A program made the position numbers and the translations under genes. Shown piece after piece: positions 17,853-26,198 of a stretch of DNA of 64,000 nucleotides. A model generated the notes under the pieces. That model was not told where the DNA came from. It ran no database searches and saw only the letters and a program-made list of their open reading frames with translations. This DNA is from Pseudomonadota bacterium (lineage in GTDB: Bacteria; Pseudomonadota; Alphaproteobacteria; Sphingomonadales; Govanellaceae): positions 62,001 to 126,000 of the forward strand of contig QEVO01000003.1 of the NCBI GenBank assembly GCA_003577275.1, given 5' to 3'. Positions within the stretch are counted from its first letter, which is position 1, and every line of letters starts with the position of its first letter.

Positions 17853-18101
17853 ATGATGATCGACAAAATAACAGAAGAAGAGGTCAGGTTGCGTAGCTAT
17901 TTCATCTGGGAACGCGAAGGTCGGCCGTTGGGGCGCTCTTGGGAGCATTGGTTCCGCGCCAAGGAAGAATTGAATGCCGAGCGTCCGTCGCCGGTCGTCA
18001 ATCCGATCATGCAGCCGCGTGTTGAGAGGGAGGTCAAGCCGGCGGCCGCATCGCCGTCTTCTGCCGCGCCGAACAAAAAGCCGCGCAAACGCAAGGCGTG
18101 A
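17853..18101 (+). CDS. DUF2934-type small protein
   Basis: The 82-residue product has the short motif arrangement of DUF2934 in its first half (EEEVRLRSYFIWEREGRP, then GRSWEHWFRAKEEL), followed by a disordered Pro/Ala/Lys-rich tail ending in a basic cluster. The function of the family is unknown; members are often found beside glycogen and trehalose genes. GACGAGG precedes the first of two adjacent ATGs. Placed between glgA and the second alpha-glucan phosphorylase, probably in the same transcript, it may be an accessory of glucan metabolism; this is inference from position. Confidence 0.8.
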   Translation: MMIDKITEEEVRLRSYFIWEREGRPLGRSWEHWFRAKEELNAERPSPVVNPIMQPRVEREVKPAAASPSSAAPNKKPRKRKA

Positions 18102-18158
18102 CCTTGCGCCGCAAGACGGCCTCCCGGCAGCGCGCGGCCGTGAATAGGAGCGGAACGC

Positions 18159-20681
18159 ATGGCCTTGTTTCAGCCCAGGAAGCTGCCGCCGGAACTGGAT
18201 GTTCTCAATGATTTGGCGCTGGACCTTTTTTCCACCTGGAGTCACAGCGGCGATACCTTGTGGGAAATGCTCGACGCCGAGCTGTGGGATCGCACGCGCA
18301 ATCCCTGGACTATCTTGCAGAATATTTCCAATGATCGTTTGGAATTCCTCGCTGCCGACAGGCATTTTAGGGGCGAACTCGATCGTCTGATCGAGGAGCG
18401 TCGCACCCATTTAAAGGAGCCCGGCTGGTTTCGCGGCGCCCATGGCGGCGATGTCTTAAAGCAAGTGGCCTACTTCAGCATGGAGTTCGGTTTGAGCGAA
18501 GCCTTGCCGCTCTATGCCGGGGGTCTCGGCGTGCTGGCCGGCGATTATCTGAAGACGGCGAGCGATCTTGACGTGCCGGTGGTCGGCGTCGGGCTGCTTT
18601 ATCAGGAAGGCTACTTTCGTCAGTTCTTGAATCCCTTAGGCGAGCAGGAAGAGGCTTATCCCTATAACGAACCGCCCAGCATGCCCATCCAGCCGGTATT
18701 GACCAAGGGTGGGGCATGGATGCGGGTGGTGATCAACTTGCCGGGCCGGCCGTTATCGCTGCGCATCTGGCGCGCCATAGTGGGGCGGGTGTCGCTGATC
18801 CTTCTCGATAGCAATGACTTACGCAATTCTCCGGTGGATCGCGGCATCACCGCCAAGCTTTACGGCGGCGGCCAGGAAATGCGTTTCTTACAGGAAATCG
18901 CCCTTGGCATCGGCGGCTGGCGGGCGTTGGAGGCGATGGAGCTTGACGTCGATATTTGCCACATCAACGAAGGCCATGCGGCGTTCGCGATTCTGGAGCG
19001 CATTCGCGCCGCGCGGCAGGCGTATAATCTGTCGTTTGCCGAAGCGATGTGGGCGACCCGCGCCGGCAATGTGTTCACCACCCATACGCCGGTGCCCGCC
19101 GGATTTGATCTGTTCAACCCGGCGATGATAGCCCGCCATCTGCCCTATATGGACGGCTATTTGGACGCGCTGGGACTTTCCCTCGATCAACTGTTGGGCC
19201 TGGGGCGCGCCAATCCCCGCGACGCCAGCGAGCCGTTCAACATGGCCTATCTCGCCATGCGCGGCTCGGGCACCATCAATGCCGTCAGCAAACTGCACGC
19301 TCAGGAAAGCCGCCGCCTGTTTCATCAGCTTTTTCCGCGTTGGCCGGAAAGCGAAATTCCGATCACCCATGTCACCAACGGCGCGCATATGCCGACCTGG
19401 GATTCGCGCTGGTCGGATGATCTGTGGACCAAGGCCTGCGGCAAGGCACGCTGGCGCGGCACTTTGGAGCAGATGGAGTGCGACATCGGCTGCGCCAGCG
19501 ACGAGGATATCTGGAATTGCCGCATGATGCAGCGCAGCGCGCTCATCAACTTCGCGCGTCAGCGCGTCGCCCGCCAGCTCGGCCAGCGGGGGTTGAGCCA
19601 TCGCGATATCGAGGACGCCTGTCAGGCGCTTGATCCCAATGCGTTGACCATCGGCTTCGGGCGGCGCTTCACCGCCTATAAGCGGGCGGATCTGTTGTTG
19701 CGCGACCCCATCCGCCTAAAACGCCTGCTGCAAAATCCCACCCGGCCGGTGCAGATCATCGTTGCCGGCAAGGCCCATCCGGCGGATGCCGCCGGCAAGG
19801 CCATGATCCGCGCCTGGTATGAGTTCGTGCGCCAGCCAGATATACGGCGTCACGCCATTTTTCTGGAGGATTATGACCTCAGCGTCGCCCTGGAACTGGT
19901 GCAGGGCATCGACGTCTGGGTCAATACGCCGCGCCGTCCGTTGGAGGCATGCGGCACCAGCGGCATGAAGGTGCTGGTCAACGGCGGCCTTCACCTGTCG
20001 TCCCTGGACGGCTGGTGGTCGGAAGCCTATCAGCCGGAATTCGGCTGGGTCATCGGCGACGACAAGGACAATCGCCATGGCGATTATGATCAGCAGAACG
20101 TGGAACAGCTTTATCGCATTTTAGAGCAAGAAATCGTTCCCGAATTCTATGACCGCGACAGCTACGGCATGCCGCGCAAATGGCTGGAGCGGGTGCGCAA
20201 GAGCATGATGGCGCTGGCGCCGCATTTCAGCAGCAACCGGATGCTGCGGGAATATGTTGAGCGCTTGTATCTGGACGCCGCCGGTCGCTACCGCAACCGA
20301 CTTGCCGATAATGCCCGTTTGGCGCGGGAACTACCGCAATGGGAGACCTCCTTGCGCGGTCACTGGCATGAAATTCACTTTAGGAATTTTCAGGCCATTG
20401 CCATTGACAATGGTTGGCGCTTCGAGGTGCACGCTTTTCTCGGCGCGATCAAGCCCGATGAGGTGGCGATCGAACTTTTTGCCGCACCGCTGCCCCCTAC
20501 GCCCTTGGTGCGGCGTCAAATGGATCTCCGGCAGGAGATCCCCGGCGCGGTCCATGGTTATGTTTATGCCGCTGATGTGGCAACCGAGCGGCCGGCGGCG
20601 CACTTTACGCCGCGCGTCGTGCCCCGCCGCGAGGATCTCTACCTGCCGGCGGAATTGCCACTGATCGTGTGGCAGCGATAG
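18159..20681 (+). CDS. Alpha-glucan phosphorylase, second type (MalP-like, with N-terminal DUF3417-like region)
   Basis: An 840-residue PLP-dependent glucan phosphorylase of the group that differs from classical GlgP. It has the phosphorylase start VAYFSMEFGLSEALPLYAGG, the motif HINEGHAAF, and the C-terminal active-site stretch in which the PLP lysine lies in RRPLEACGTSGMKVLVNG, where classical enzymes have EASGTGNMK. The first 90 residues form the extra N-terminal region of this group. It should act on maltodextrin or glycogen to give glucose 1-phosphate. Together with glgP at 7456 the cluster thus has two non-orthologous phosphorylases, possibly for different chain lengths or conditions. 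GGAGCGG precedes the ATG. Confidence 0.94.
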   Translation: MALFQPRKLPPELDVLNDLALDLFSTWSHSGDTLWEMLDAELWDRTRNPWTILQNISNDRLEFLAADRHFRGELDRLIEERRTHLKEPGWFRGAHGGDVLKQVAYFSMEFGLSEALPLYAGGLGVLAGDYLKTASDLDVPVVGVGLLYQEGYFRQFLNPLGEQEEAYPYNEPPSMPIQPVLTKGGAWMRVVINLPGRPLSLRIWRAIVGRVSLILLDSNDLRNSPVDRGITAKLYGGGQEMRFLQEIALGIGGWRALEAMELDVDICHINEGHAAFAILERIRAARQAYNLSFAEAMWATRAGNVFTTHTPVPAGFDLFNPAMIARHLPYMDGYLDALGLSLDQLLGLGRANPRDASEPFNMAYLAMRGSGTINAVSKLHAQESRRLFHQLFPRWPESEIPITHVTNGAHMPTWDSRWSDDLWTKACGKARWRGTLEQMECDIGCASDEDIWNCRMMQRSALINFARQRVARQLGQRGLSHRDIEDACQALDPNALTIGFGRRFTAYKRADLLLRDPIRLKRLLQNPTRPVQIIVAGKAHPADAAGKAMIRAWYEFVRQPDIRRHAIFLEDYDLSVALELVQGIDVWVNTPRRPLEACGTSGMKVLVNGGLHLSSLDGWWSEAYQPEFGWVIGDDKDNRHGDYDQQNVEQLYRILEQEIVPEFYDRDSYGMPRKWLERVRKSMMALAPHFSSNRMLREYVERLYLDAAGRYRNRLADNARLARELPQWETSLRGHWHEIHFRNFQAIAIDNGWRFEVHAFLGAIKPDEVAIELFAAPLPPTPLVRRQMDLRQEIPGAVHGYVYAADVATERPAAHFTPRVVPRREDLYLPAELPLIVWQR

Positions 20682-20692
20682 GAGCAAGGAAT

Positions 20693-21097
20693 ATGCTGAC
20701 GATTTCGCCCGAGAAAATTTGCTTTATTCTGATCAAAGCGCGGGAATTCGACGCCAAGGTGGAGCCGCTGGAGGAAATTCCGGGATCGAACCCCGCCGAT
20801 GATCGGGACATTGAAATTCTCGAGGACTTCAAGGATGATCCCACCGCCGAGGAGCTATTGTCCGCCATTGGCTCCTTGAACGTCGACGAGCAGCTCGATC
20901 TGTTAGCCTTGTTGCTGATCGGTCGCGGCGATTATACGGCGGAAGAATGGGAGGAAGCGCGGGCGGAAGCTCAGGTCATGCGCACGGATAATATTGCCGA
21001 CTATCTCATGGGCACGCCCAATCTTGGTGATCTGTTGGAGGAGGGCATGAGCGCCTTTAATCTTTCCTGCGAAGACGTCAACTTGGCGCACCTGTGA
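20693..21097 (+). CDS. DUF3775-type conserved protein
   Basis: The 134-residue acidic protein begins MLTISPEKICFILIKAREF and contains the family stretch NVDEQLDLLALLLIGRGDY followed by YTAEEWEEA and the closing segment YLMGTPNLGDLLEEGM. The function of the family is unknown. AGGAGCAAGGA precedes the ATG, 11 bp after the phosphorylase stop; its stop codon overlaps the GTG start of polX (GTGA), so the two are translationally coupled. The protein is all-helical by composition, with no membrane segment or signal. Confidence 0.82.
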   Translation: MLTISPEKICFILIKAREFDAKVEPLEEIPGSNPADDRDIEILEDFKDDPTAEELLSAIGSLNVDEQLDLLALLLIGRGDYTAEEWEEARAEAQVMRTDNIADYLMGTPNLGDLLEEGMSAFNLSCEDVNLAHL

Positions 21098-22839
21098 ATA
21101 AAAAAAGAAACATAGCCGTCAGCAATGCGGAAATTGCTGCGATCTTTGAAAAGATCGCCGACATTCTTGAATTCGAGAACGCCAACGCCTTTCGCATCCG
21201 CGCCTACCGCAACGCCGCCCGCATCGTGAGCAATCTTCCCTGGCAGGTATCCGCCGTGCTCTCGAAAGGCGAGAGCTTGCCGTATCTGCGGGGCATCGGC
21301 GCTGATCTGGCCGGCAAGATCGCGGAAATCGTCGCCACCGGCCATTCCTCCATGCTCGACCGCCTAAGCCGGGAAGCGCCCGCCGGACTGGTGGAGCTCT
21401 TGGCGCTGCCGGGGCTCGGACCAAAGCGCGCCAAGACGCTTTATGACGAGCTCCACGTCGCCTCCTTGAAAAGCTTGCAGGAGATGGCGGAGCAAGGCCG
21501 CATCCGCGCCTTGCCGGGCTTTGGCGCGCGCACGGAAACCCGCATCCTCGATGCCCTCAAGCAGCGCCGCAAGACCGCCGATCGCCATCTCATTTCCGCC
21601 GCCGAGCGGGAGGCGAATGCGCTCGTCGCCCATCTGCGCCAGCATCCCATGGTAAAAGACGTCGCCGTCGCCGGCAGCCTGCGCCGGGCGCGGGAGACCA
21701 TCGGCGATATCGATATCCTGGCGACGGCAGCCAAGGGCAGCGATGTCATCCAGCATTTCGTCGACTACGCGCAAACCCGGGACGTGCAGGCGCAAGGCCC
21801 CACGCGGGCGACGATCGTGCTGCGTTCCGGCATTCAGGTTGATCTGCGGGTGGTGCCGGAGGAAAGCTATGGTGCGGCGCTGACCTATTTCACCGGCAGC
21901 AAGGCGCACAACATCGCGCTGCGCCGTTTGGCCCGCGAGCGAAGATTGAAGATCAACGAATATGGCGTATTCAAGGGCAAGAAGAGAATTGCCGGTGAGA
22001 CGGAAGAATCCGTCTACGCTACGCTCGGCCTGCCGTGGATCGCCCCCGAACTGCGGGAGGATCGCGGCGAGATCGAGGCGGCGCGGGAGAAGCGGCTGCC
22101 CAAATTGATCGAGCTTGGCGATTTGCAAGGCGATCTGCATGTTCACACCATGGCCTCCGATGGCCGCAACAGCTTGGCCGAGATGGCGGCGGCCGCCGCC
22201 GATCATGGGCTTGAGTACGTCGCCATCACCGAGCACAGCCAGCATCTGCGCATATCCCGCGGCCTGACAAAGAAGGAGCTGTTGGCGGAGCTAGACAAGA
22301 TCGATCGCCAGCGCGAGCGCAAGCCCGGCGTGGTTATTCTCAAAGGCATCGAGGTGGATATTCTGGAAGATGGCGCGCTTGACCTCGATGATGACGTGCT
22401 CAGCCGTCTTGATCTGGTGATCGGCGCTGTTCATAGCAACTTTGCGCTTTCCCGGGACAAACAGACCGAACGCCTGATGCGCGCCATGGATCATCCTTAT
22501 TTTACCATGCTCGCCCATCCCAACGGCCGGCTGTTTCCAACCCGCCCGTCCTATGAGGTCGACATGGAGCGCGTCATCCGCCACGCCAAGTCCCGCGGCT
22601 GTTTTCTGGAGCTTAATGCCCAGCCGGAGCGGCTTGATCTTCTGGATGTGCAATGCACCCTGGCCAAGGAGGAAGGGGTGCTGATCGCCATCGCCAGCGA
22701 TGGCCATAGCGTTTTCGACTACGATTTCCTGCGCTACGGCGTCGCCCAGGCGCGGCGCGGCTGGCTGGAAAAGAGCGATGTCTTAAACACCCGTCCTTAT
22801 AAGGCCCTAAAGCCGCTCCTGGCGGCGACCATGGGGTAA
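21094..22839 (+). CDS. polX: DNA polymerase X with PHP domain
   Basis: A 581-residue PolX: gap-filling repair polymerase with a metal-dependent 3'-5' exonuclease. The N-terminal HhH region (VSNAEIAAIFEKIADILE and LPGLGPKRAKTLYDE) is followed by the nucleotidyltransferase core with GSLRRARETIGDIDIL (Gly-Ser and the Asp-x-Asp metal ligands) and the thumb region FTGSKAHNIALRR. The C-terminal PHP domain shows GDLHVHTMASDG, ITEHSQ, and a late ASDGHSV motif. GTG start inside the preceding stop. It is an unexpected neighbour for glycogen genes; base-excision or gap repair in resting cells would fit the island, but that is inference. Confidence 0.95.
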   Translation: MNKKRNIAVSNAEIAAIFEKIADILEFENANAFRIRAYRNAARIVSNLPWQVSAVLSKGESLPYLRGIGADLAGKIAEIVATGHSSMLDRLSREAPAGLVELLALPGLGPKRAKTLYDELHVASLKSLQEMAEQGRIRALPGFGARTETRILDALKQRRKTADRHLISAAEREANALVAHLRQHPMVKDVAVAGSLRRARETIGDIDILATAAKGSDVIQHFVDYAQTRDVQAQGPTRATIVLRSGIQVDLRVVPEESYGAALTYFTGSKAHNIALRRLARERRLKINEYGVFKGKKRIAGETEESVYATLGLPWIAPELREDRGEIEAAREKRLPKLIELGDLQGDLHVHTMASDGRNSLAEMAAAAADHGLEYVAITEHSQHLRISRGLTKKELLAELDKIDRQRERKPGVVILKGIEVDILEDGALDLDDDVLSRLDLVIGAVHSNFALSRDKQTERLMRAMDHPYFTMLAHPNGRLFPTRPSYEVDMERVIRHAKSRGCFLELNAQPERLDLLDVQCTLAKEEGVLIAIASDGHSVFDYDFLRYGVAQARRGWLEKSDVLNTRPYKALKPLLAATMG

Positions 22840-22861
22840 GGAAGCTGCAACGGACTTGCCG

Positions 22862-22875
22862 TTGACGCGCGTCAA
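22862..22875 (+). promoter_or_regulatory. Perfect-arm Crp/Fnr-type palindrome upstream of prs
   Basis: TTGACGCGCGTCAA is a perfect 14-bp palindrome. A -10-like TATTGA (22898-22903) is centred 32 bp away and the preferred prs ATG (22937) 68 bp away. It lies directly after the polX stop codon. Confidence 0.7.
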
Positions 22876-22936
22876 TGTGTCAGAGTCATTCCTCGCCTAT
22901 TGAAAAAGAATGCCAATTTTGGGTGGGGGAGTCGTC

Positions 22937-23905
22937 ATGCCGCAAGCCAGCCTGACCTTGTTTGCGCTCAACGCCAGCCGCGCGATCGGCGAGCGCATCG
23001 CGCAAGCGTTGGAATGCCCGCTCTACCCGCACGAAGAGCGCGAGTTCAGCGATGGCGAACACAAAGCCCGGCCGCTCGATAGCGTACGCGGCCATGATGT
23101 TTACGTCATCCAATCGCTCTATGGCGAGCCGACGGCCAGCGTCAACGACAAGCTCTGCCGGCTGCTGTTCTTCGTCGGCGCGCTTCGTGACGCCGGCGCG
23201 GCGCGGGTGACGGCCATCGTTCCCTATCTCTGCTATGCCCGCAAGGATCAAAAATCGAAGCCTCGCGATCCGGTCACGACGCGCTACGTCGCCGGTCTGT
23301 TTGAAGCGGTCGGCGTCGATCGCGTGGCGGTCATCGACGTCCATAACCGCGCCGCCTTCCAGAATGCCTTTCGTTGCAGCGCCGAGCTTCTCCATGCCGA
23401 GCCGCTATTCGTCGATTATTTTGCCGCCCGCTTGCGCCGCCGCGATCTCGTCGTCGTCTCGCCCGATATCGGCGGCGTCAAGGCCGCGGCCTCCTTCGCC
23501 GAAGCGATGAGAAAACGGACGGAGCGACAGATCGGCATCGCGATGATGGAAAAATACCGCAGCGAAGGCATCGTCAGCGGCGCCACGTTGGCCGGCGATG
23601 TGCGCGGCAAGACGGCCATCATTCTCGATGACATCATCAGCACCGGAACGACCATCCTGCGCGCCGCGTCGGCATGCCGGGAAGCGGGGGCCGAGGAAAT
23701 CTACGCCGCCGCCAGCCATGGCTTGTTCGTGGCGGAAGCGGAGAAGCTGTTTGGCGGTGGCCTTATCTCCGGCGTCGTCGTCAGCGACACCGTGCCGCCG
23801 TTCCGGTTAGAGCCGGACTTGATCAAGGGCCAGCTTGATATCGTTTCCACCGCGCCCATGGTTGCCGAACTCATCGGCCGCCTTCATGGCGCCGCCAGTC
23901 TGTAA
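22937..23905 (+). CDS. prs: Ribose-phosphate pyrophosphokinase (PRPP synthetase)
   Basis: Makes PRPP from ribose 5-phosphate and ATP. The 322-residue protein has the doubled phosphoribosyltransferase-type fold, the ATP/ribose loop region YLCYARKDQKSKPRDPVT with its catalytic-flap basic residues, VAVIDVHNRAAFQNAF, and the PRPP-binding loop ILDDIISTGTTIL at about residue 228-240. The start at 22937 has GGGGGAG 6 bp upstream; an ATG 27 bp earlier would sit at the predicted transcription start. It differs from housekeeping Prs by an Asp-to-Asn-like change pattern around the divalent-ion region and is probably an accessory copy. Its own Crp/Fnr-type box ties it to the phosphoribosyltransferase at 4951. 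It overlaps the convergent kinase-like gene by 22 bp. Confidence 0.9.
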   Translation: MPQASLTLFALNASRAIGERIAQALECPLYPHEEREFSDGEHKARPLDSVRGHDVYVIQSLYGEPTASVNDKLCRLLFFVGALRDAGAARVTAIVPYLCYARKDQKSKPRDPVTTRYVAGLFEAVGVDRVAVIDVHNRAAFQNAFRCSAELLHAEPLFVDYFAARLRRRDLVVVSPDIGGVKAAASFAEAMRKRTERQIGIAMMEKYRSEGIVSGATLAGDVRGKTAIILDDIISTGTTILRAASACREAGAEEIYAAASHGLFVAEAEKLFGGGLISGVVVSDTVPPFRLEPDLIKGQLDIVSTAPMVAELIGRLHGAASL

Positions 23906-24918
23906 TTCTCCGCCAGGTCCAGATAGGCCTTGGCCTGGCGCGGCCATTTCTCCGGCAGGCGCACGTATTCATCCTTCAAGTGGCAAATGGCGATCCTGGC
24001 GCGAAGGAAGGCGCGAAATGACTTATAGAAGGCGATAAGCGATGGCGGCGGCCGATCGCCGGTGATCTCGGCATAGATGTCAAATGCCGATGTCCCGACT
24101 TCCGGCGCGCCGATCAGATCGCATTCCATGGCGAGAAAGGACAACTCTTCCGCCGGATCCAACAGCCGGAAGGCGCGGTTGAACTCCAGACAATCGATGA
24201 TCAGCGGTTCGCTCAACAGAAAAATATGCTCCGGCCGCAGATCGCCATGCGCCTCGATGATCCGCCGCTCTTTGAACAACCGGGCATGCTCGTGGAGAAA
24301 ATCCATCAGGAACGCCGCCAGTCGCTTGACATGCCGCGCCCGGCCGACGGCGGGAATCAGAAGATCACCCATGGCGGCGCGAATGTCATCCTGATAGTGG
24401 CGGTCATAGCTCGCTGCGTCCACGGCAACCGCCGGAGCATCGCGATAGAAGACGCTAAGTTTGGTCAATGCCCGGCGCAGGTCATCTGCTTTTAAGGCGT
24501 GGTCGGCAATCATCAGGTCGAGGCGGCAAGCGTCGGGCAGGCGACGCATCTTGACCAGCCAGTCAACGACCTCGGCCGCGCCATCAAGCTGCAAGCGGCC
24601 TGCTTGGTTCATGGTCAGCGCCACCACGCCGAGATAGACATCGCCCGCCAACCGCCGGTTGAGGGTCACTTCCAGCTCGCAATCCCGCCGCCGCGCCGCC
24701 AGGGTAGAGAAATCAAGAAAATCGTAGCGCACCGGCTTTTTCAGCTTATAGGCATGGCTGTCGGTGAGGAACACCCAGGACATATGGGTTTCCAGCGCGG
24801 TCACCCCGCTTGGTCTTTCGGCATAGCTATCGGTGCGGCTCAGATAAGCGACTTTTGCCGCCAGGGACTGGGCCGGCATTGCGCGGACCGCTTGTGACGC
24901 TTGATCGATAATGGCCAT
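23884..24918 (-). CDS. Kinase-like protein of the aminoglycoside-phosphotransferase fold (COG2187 type)
   Basis: The 344-residue protein has an APH/choline-kinase-like fold: an N-lobe with ETHMSWVFLTDSHAYKLKKPV (Lys ladder for ATP) and a catalytic loop HGDLRPEHIFL near residue 226, followed by the metal-binding IIDCLEFN. The Asn of the usual HGDxxxxN loop is His here. Homologues are often fused to a C-terminal P-loop kinase domain (for example the mycobacterial dormancy protein Rv2004c), which is missing in this gene. Substrate unknown; aminoglycoside resistance should not be assumed. The gene lies convergent to prs; a Crp/Fnr-type box (24952-24965) is 40 bp before its start, though that box has better spacing to the fructose-bisphosphatase side. 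Confidence 0.82.
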   Translation of the reverse strand: MAIIDQASQAVRAMPAQSLAAKVAYLSRTDSYAERPSGVTALETHMSWVFLTDSHAYKLKKPVRYDFLDFSTLAARRRDCELEVTLNRRLAGDVYLGVVALTMNQAGRLQLDGAAEVVDWLVKMRRLPDACRLDLMIADHALKADDLRRALTKLSVFYRDAPAVAVDAASYDRHYQDDIRAAMGDLLIPAVGRARHVKRLAAFLMDFLHEHARLFKERRIIEAHGDLRPEHIFLLSEPLIIDCLEFNRAFRLLDPAEELSFLAMECDLIGAPEVGTSAFDIYAEITGDRPPPSLIAFYKSFRAFLRARIAICHLKDEYVRLPEKWPRQAKAYLDLAENYRLAAP

Positions 24919-24951
24919 GGCTCAAGGAATCCCCGCGCGCGGCCTGATGCA

Positions 24952-24965
24952 TTGACCTTGGTCAA
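24952..24965 (+). promoter_or_regulatory. Crp/Fnr-type palindrome between the kinase-like gene and fbp
   Basis: TTGAC-CTTG-GTCAA has both half-sites perfect. Toward the plus strand a -10-like TAAACT (24988-24993) is centred 32 bp away, giving fbp a leader of about 65 nt; toward the minus strand no good -10 is seen at that spacing. The site may serve one or both divergent genes. Confidence 0.62.
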
Positions 24966-25067
24966 CGGCAGCGCCTGGGCTTGAGAGTAAACTTGCCATC
25001 AAATTAAATAGAATGGACCGTCTGCCCGATCCCGTGGTCAGGCAGGGTTATTGTCATGGAGGTCGCC

Positions 25068-26198
25068 ATGGATATCACGTTGAGCGTCATCAAAGCCGAT
25101 ATCGGCTCCATCGGCGGCCATATCGCGCCGTCGCCCCACGTTCTCGACACGGTCTGCGGGATCGTGCGCGAGAAGGGCGGCAAGCTCCTGATCGATCATT
25201 ACATCAGCAGCACCGGCGATGACATCGCCATTCTCATGACCCACCGCCGCGGGGCCAACGATCGCGATGTTCACAAATTGGCCTGGGACGCCTTCATGGC
25301 CGGCACCCGGATGGCGAAGTCCCAAGGGCTTTACGGCGCCGGGCAGGATCTGTTGAAGGATTCGTTTTCCGGCAATGTGCGCGGCATGGGGCCGGCGGTG
25401 GTGGAAATGACGTTTACCGAGCGCGCCGCCGAACCGTTCCTCTTCTTCGCTGCTGACAAGACCGATCCCGGCGCCTTCAATCTGCCGCTTTACATGGCTT
25501 TCGCCGATGTCATGAACACGCCCGGCCTCATCTTGTCGTCGGAGATTTCCCGCGGCTTTAAATTCGTCATCATGGACGTCGCGCACACCGAAGGCGACCG
25601 GGTGATCGAGCTTAATACGCCGGAGGACATCTATAGCATCGCCACCTTGCTGCGCGACCCGGAACGCTATGTGGTGGAATCCATCTGGTCACGCGCCACT
25701 GGCGAACAGGCGGCGGCGGTGGCGACCTCGCGGCTCCATAACATCGCCGGCAAGTACACCGGCAAGGATGATCCAGTGATGCTGGTGCGCGCGCAGATGA
25801 AATTTCCCGCCACCGGCGAAATTCTCGCCCCCTTCCAGATCGGGCACTTCGTGGGCGGCGGCATGCGCGGCTCGCATAACATGCCGCTGATGCCGGTGCG
25901 GCTTGGCGGCAAGATCAGCTATTTCGATGGCCCGCCGGTGGTGACCTGCGCCGCCTTTTCCATGCGCGAGGGCAAGCTCGTCGGACCGGAGGACGCGTTT
26001 GCCCATCCGTTCTGGGATGAGGTCAGAGGGCGGGTTGCGGCCAAGGCCATCGACATGCGCCGCCAAGGATTCGTCGGCGCGGCGATGCTGCCCATGGCGG
26101 AACTGGAATATACCGGCGTGGTGGAGCATTTGGCCGCGCTTGAAAGCCGCTTTTATGTGCGCGCCGAGAAAAAGGCTGCCGCCTCAGCGGCGGAATGA
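25068..26198 (+). CDS. fbp: Fructose-1,6-bisphosphatase of the archaeal type (class V, aldolase/phosphatase)
   Basis: The 376-residue protein matches the archaeal FBP aldolase/phosphatase family: it starts MDITLSVIKADIGSIGGHIAP, has the metal-binding segments GDDIAILMTH and FFAADKTDPGAFNLPLY, and the late motif FVGGGMRGSHNMPLMPV. In archaea and deep-branching bacteria this enzyme converts triose phosphates straight to fructose 6-phosphate, making gluconeogenesis one-way. It is unrelated to the usual proteobacterial FBPases. GGAGGTC lies 7 bp before the ATG (an ATG 12 bp upstream overlaps that site). With pgi and the glycogen genes it supports carbon flow toward storage glucan. The next gene overlaps by 4 bp. 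Lateral origin is plausible. Confidence 0.92.
   Translation: MDITLSVIKADIGSIGGHIAPSPHVLDTVCGIVREKGGKLLIDHYISSTGDDIAILMTHRRGANDRDVHKLAWDAFMAGTRMAKSQGLYGAGQDLLKDSFSGNVRGMGPAVVEMTFTERAAEPFLFFAADKTDPGAFNLPLYMAFADVMNTPGLILSSEISRGFKFVIMDVAHTEGDRVIELNTPEDIYSIATLLRDPERYVVESIWSRATGEQAAAVATSRLHNIAGKYTGKDDPVMLVRAQMKFPATGEILAPFQIGHFVGGGMRGSHNMPLMPVRLGGKISYFDGPPVVTCAAFSMREGKLVGPEDAFAHPFWDEVRGRVAAKAIDMRRQGFVGAAMLPMAELEYTGVVEHLAALESRFYVRAEKKAAASAAE

Noticed and set aside
23884..24918. Aminoglycoside resistance gene
   Set aside because: Only the general fold matches; the catalytic loop differs and the family is found in many non-resistant bacteria.
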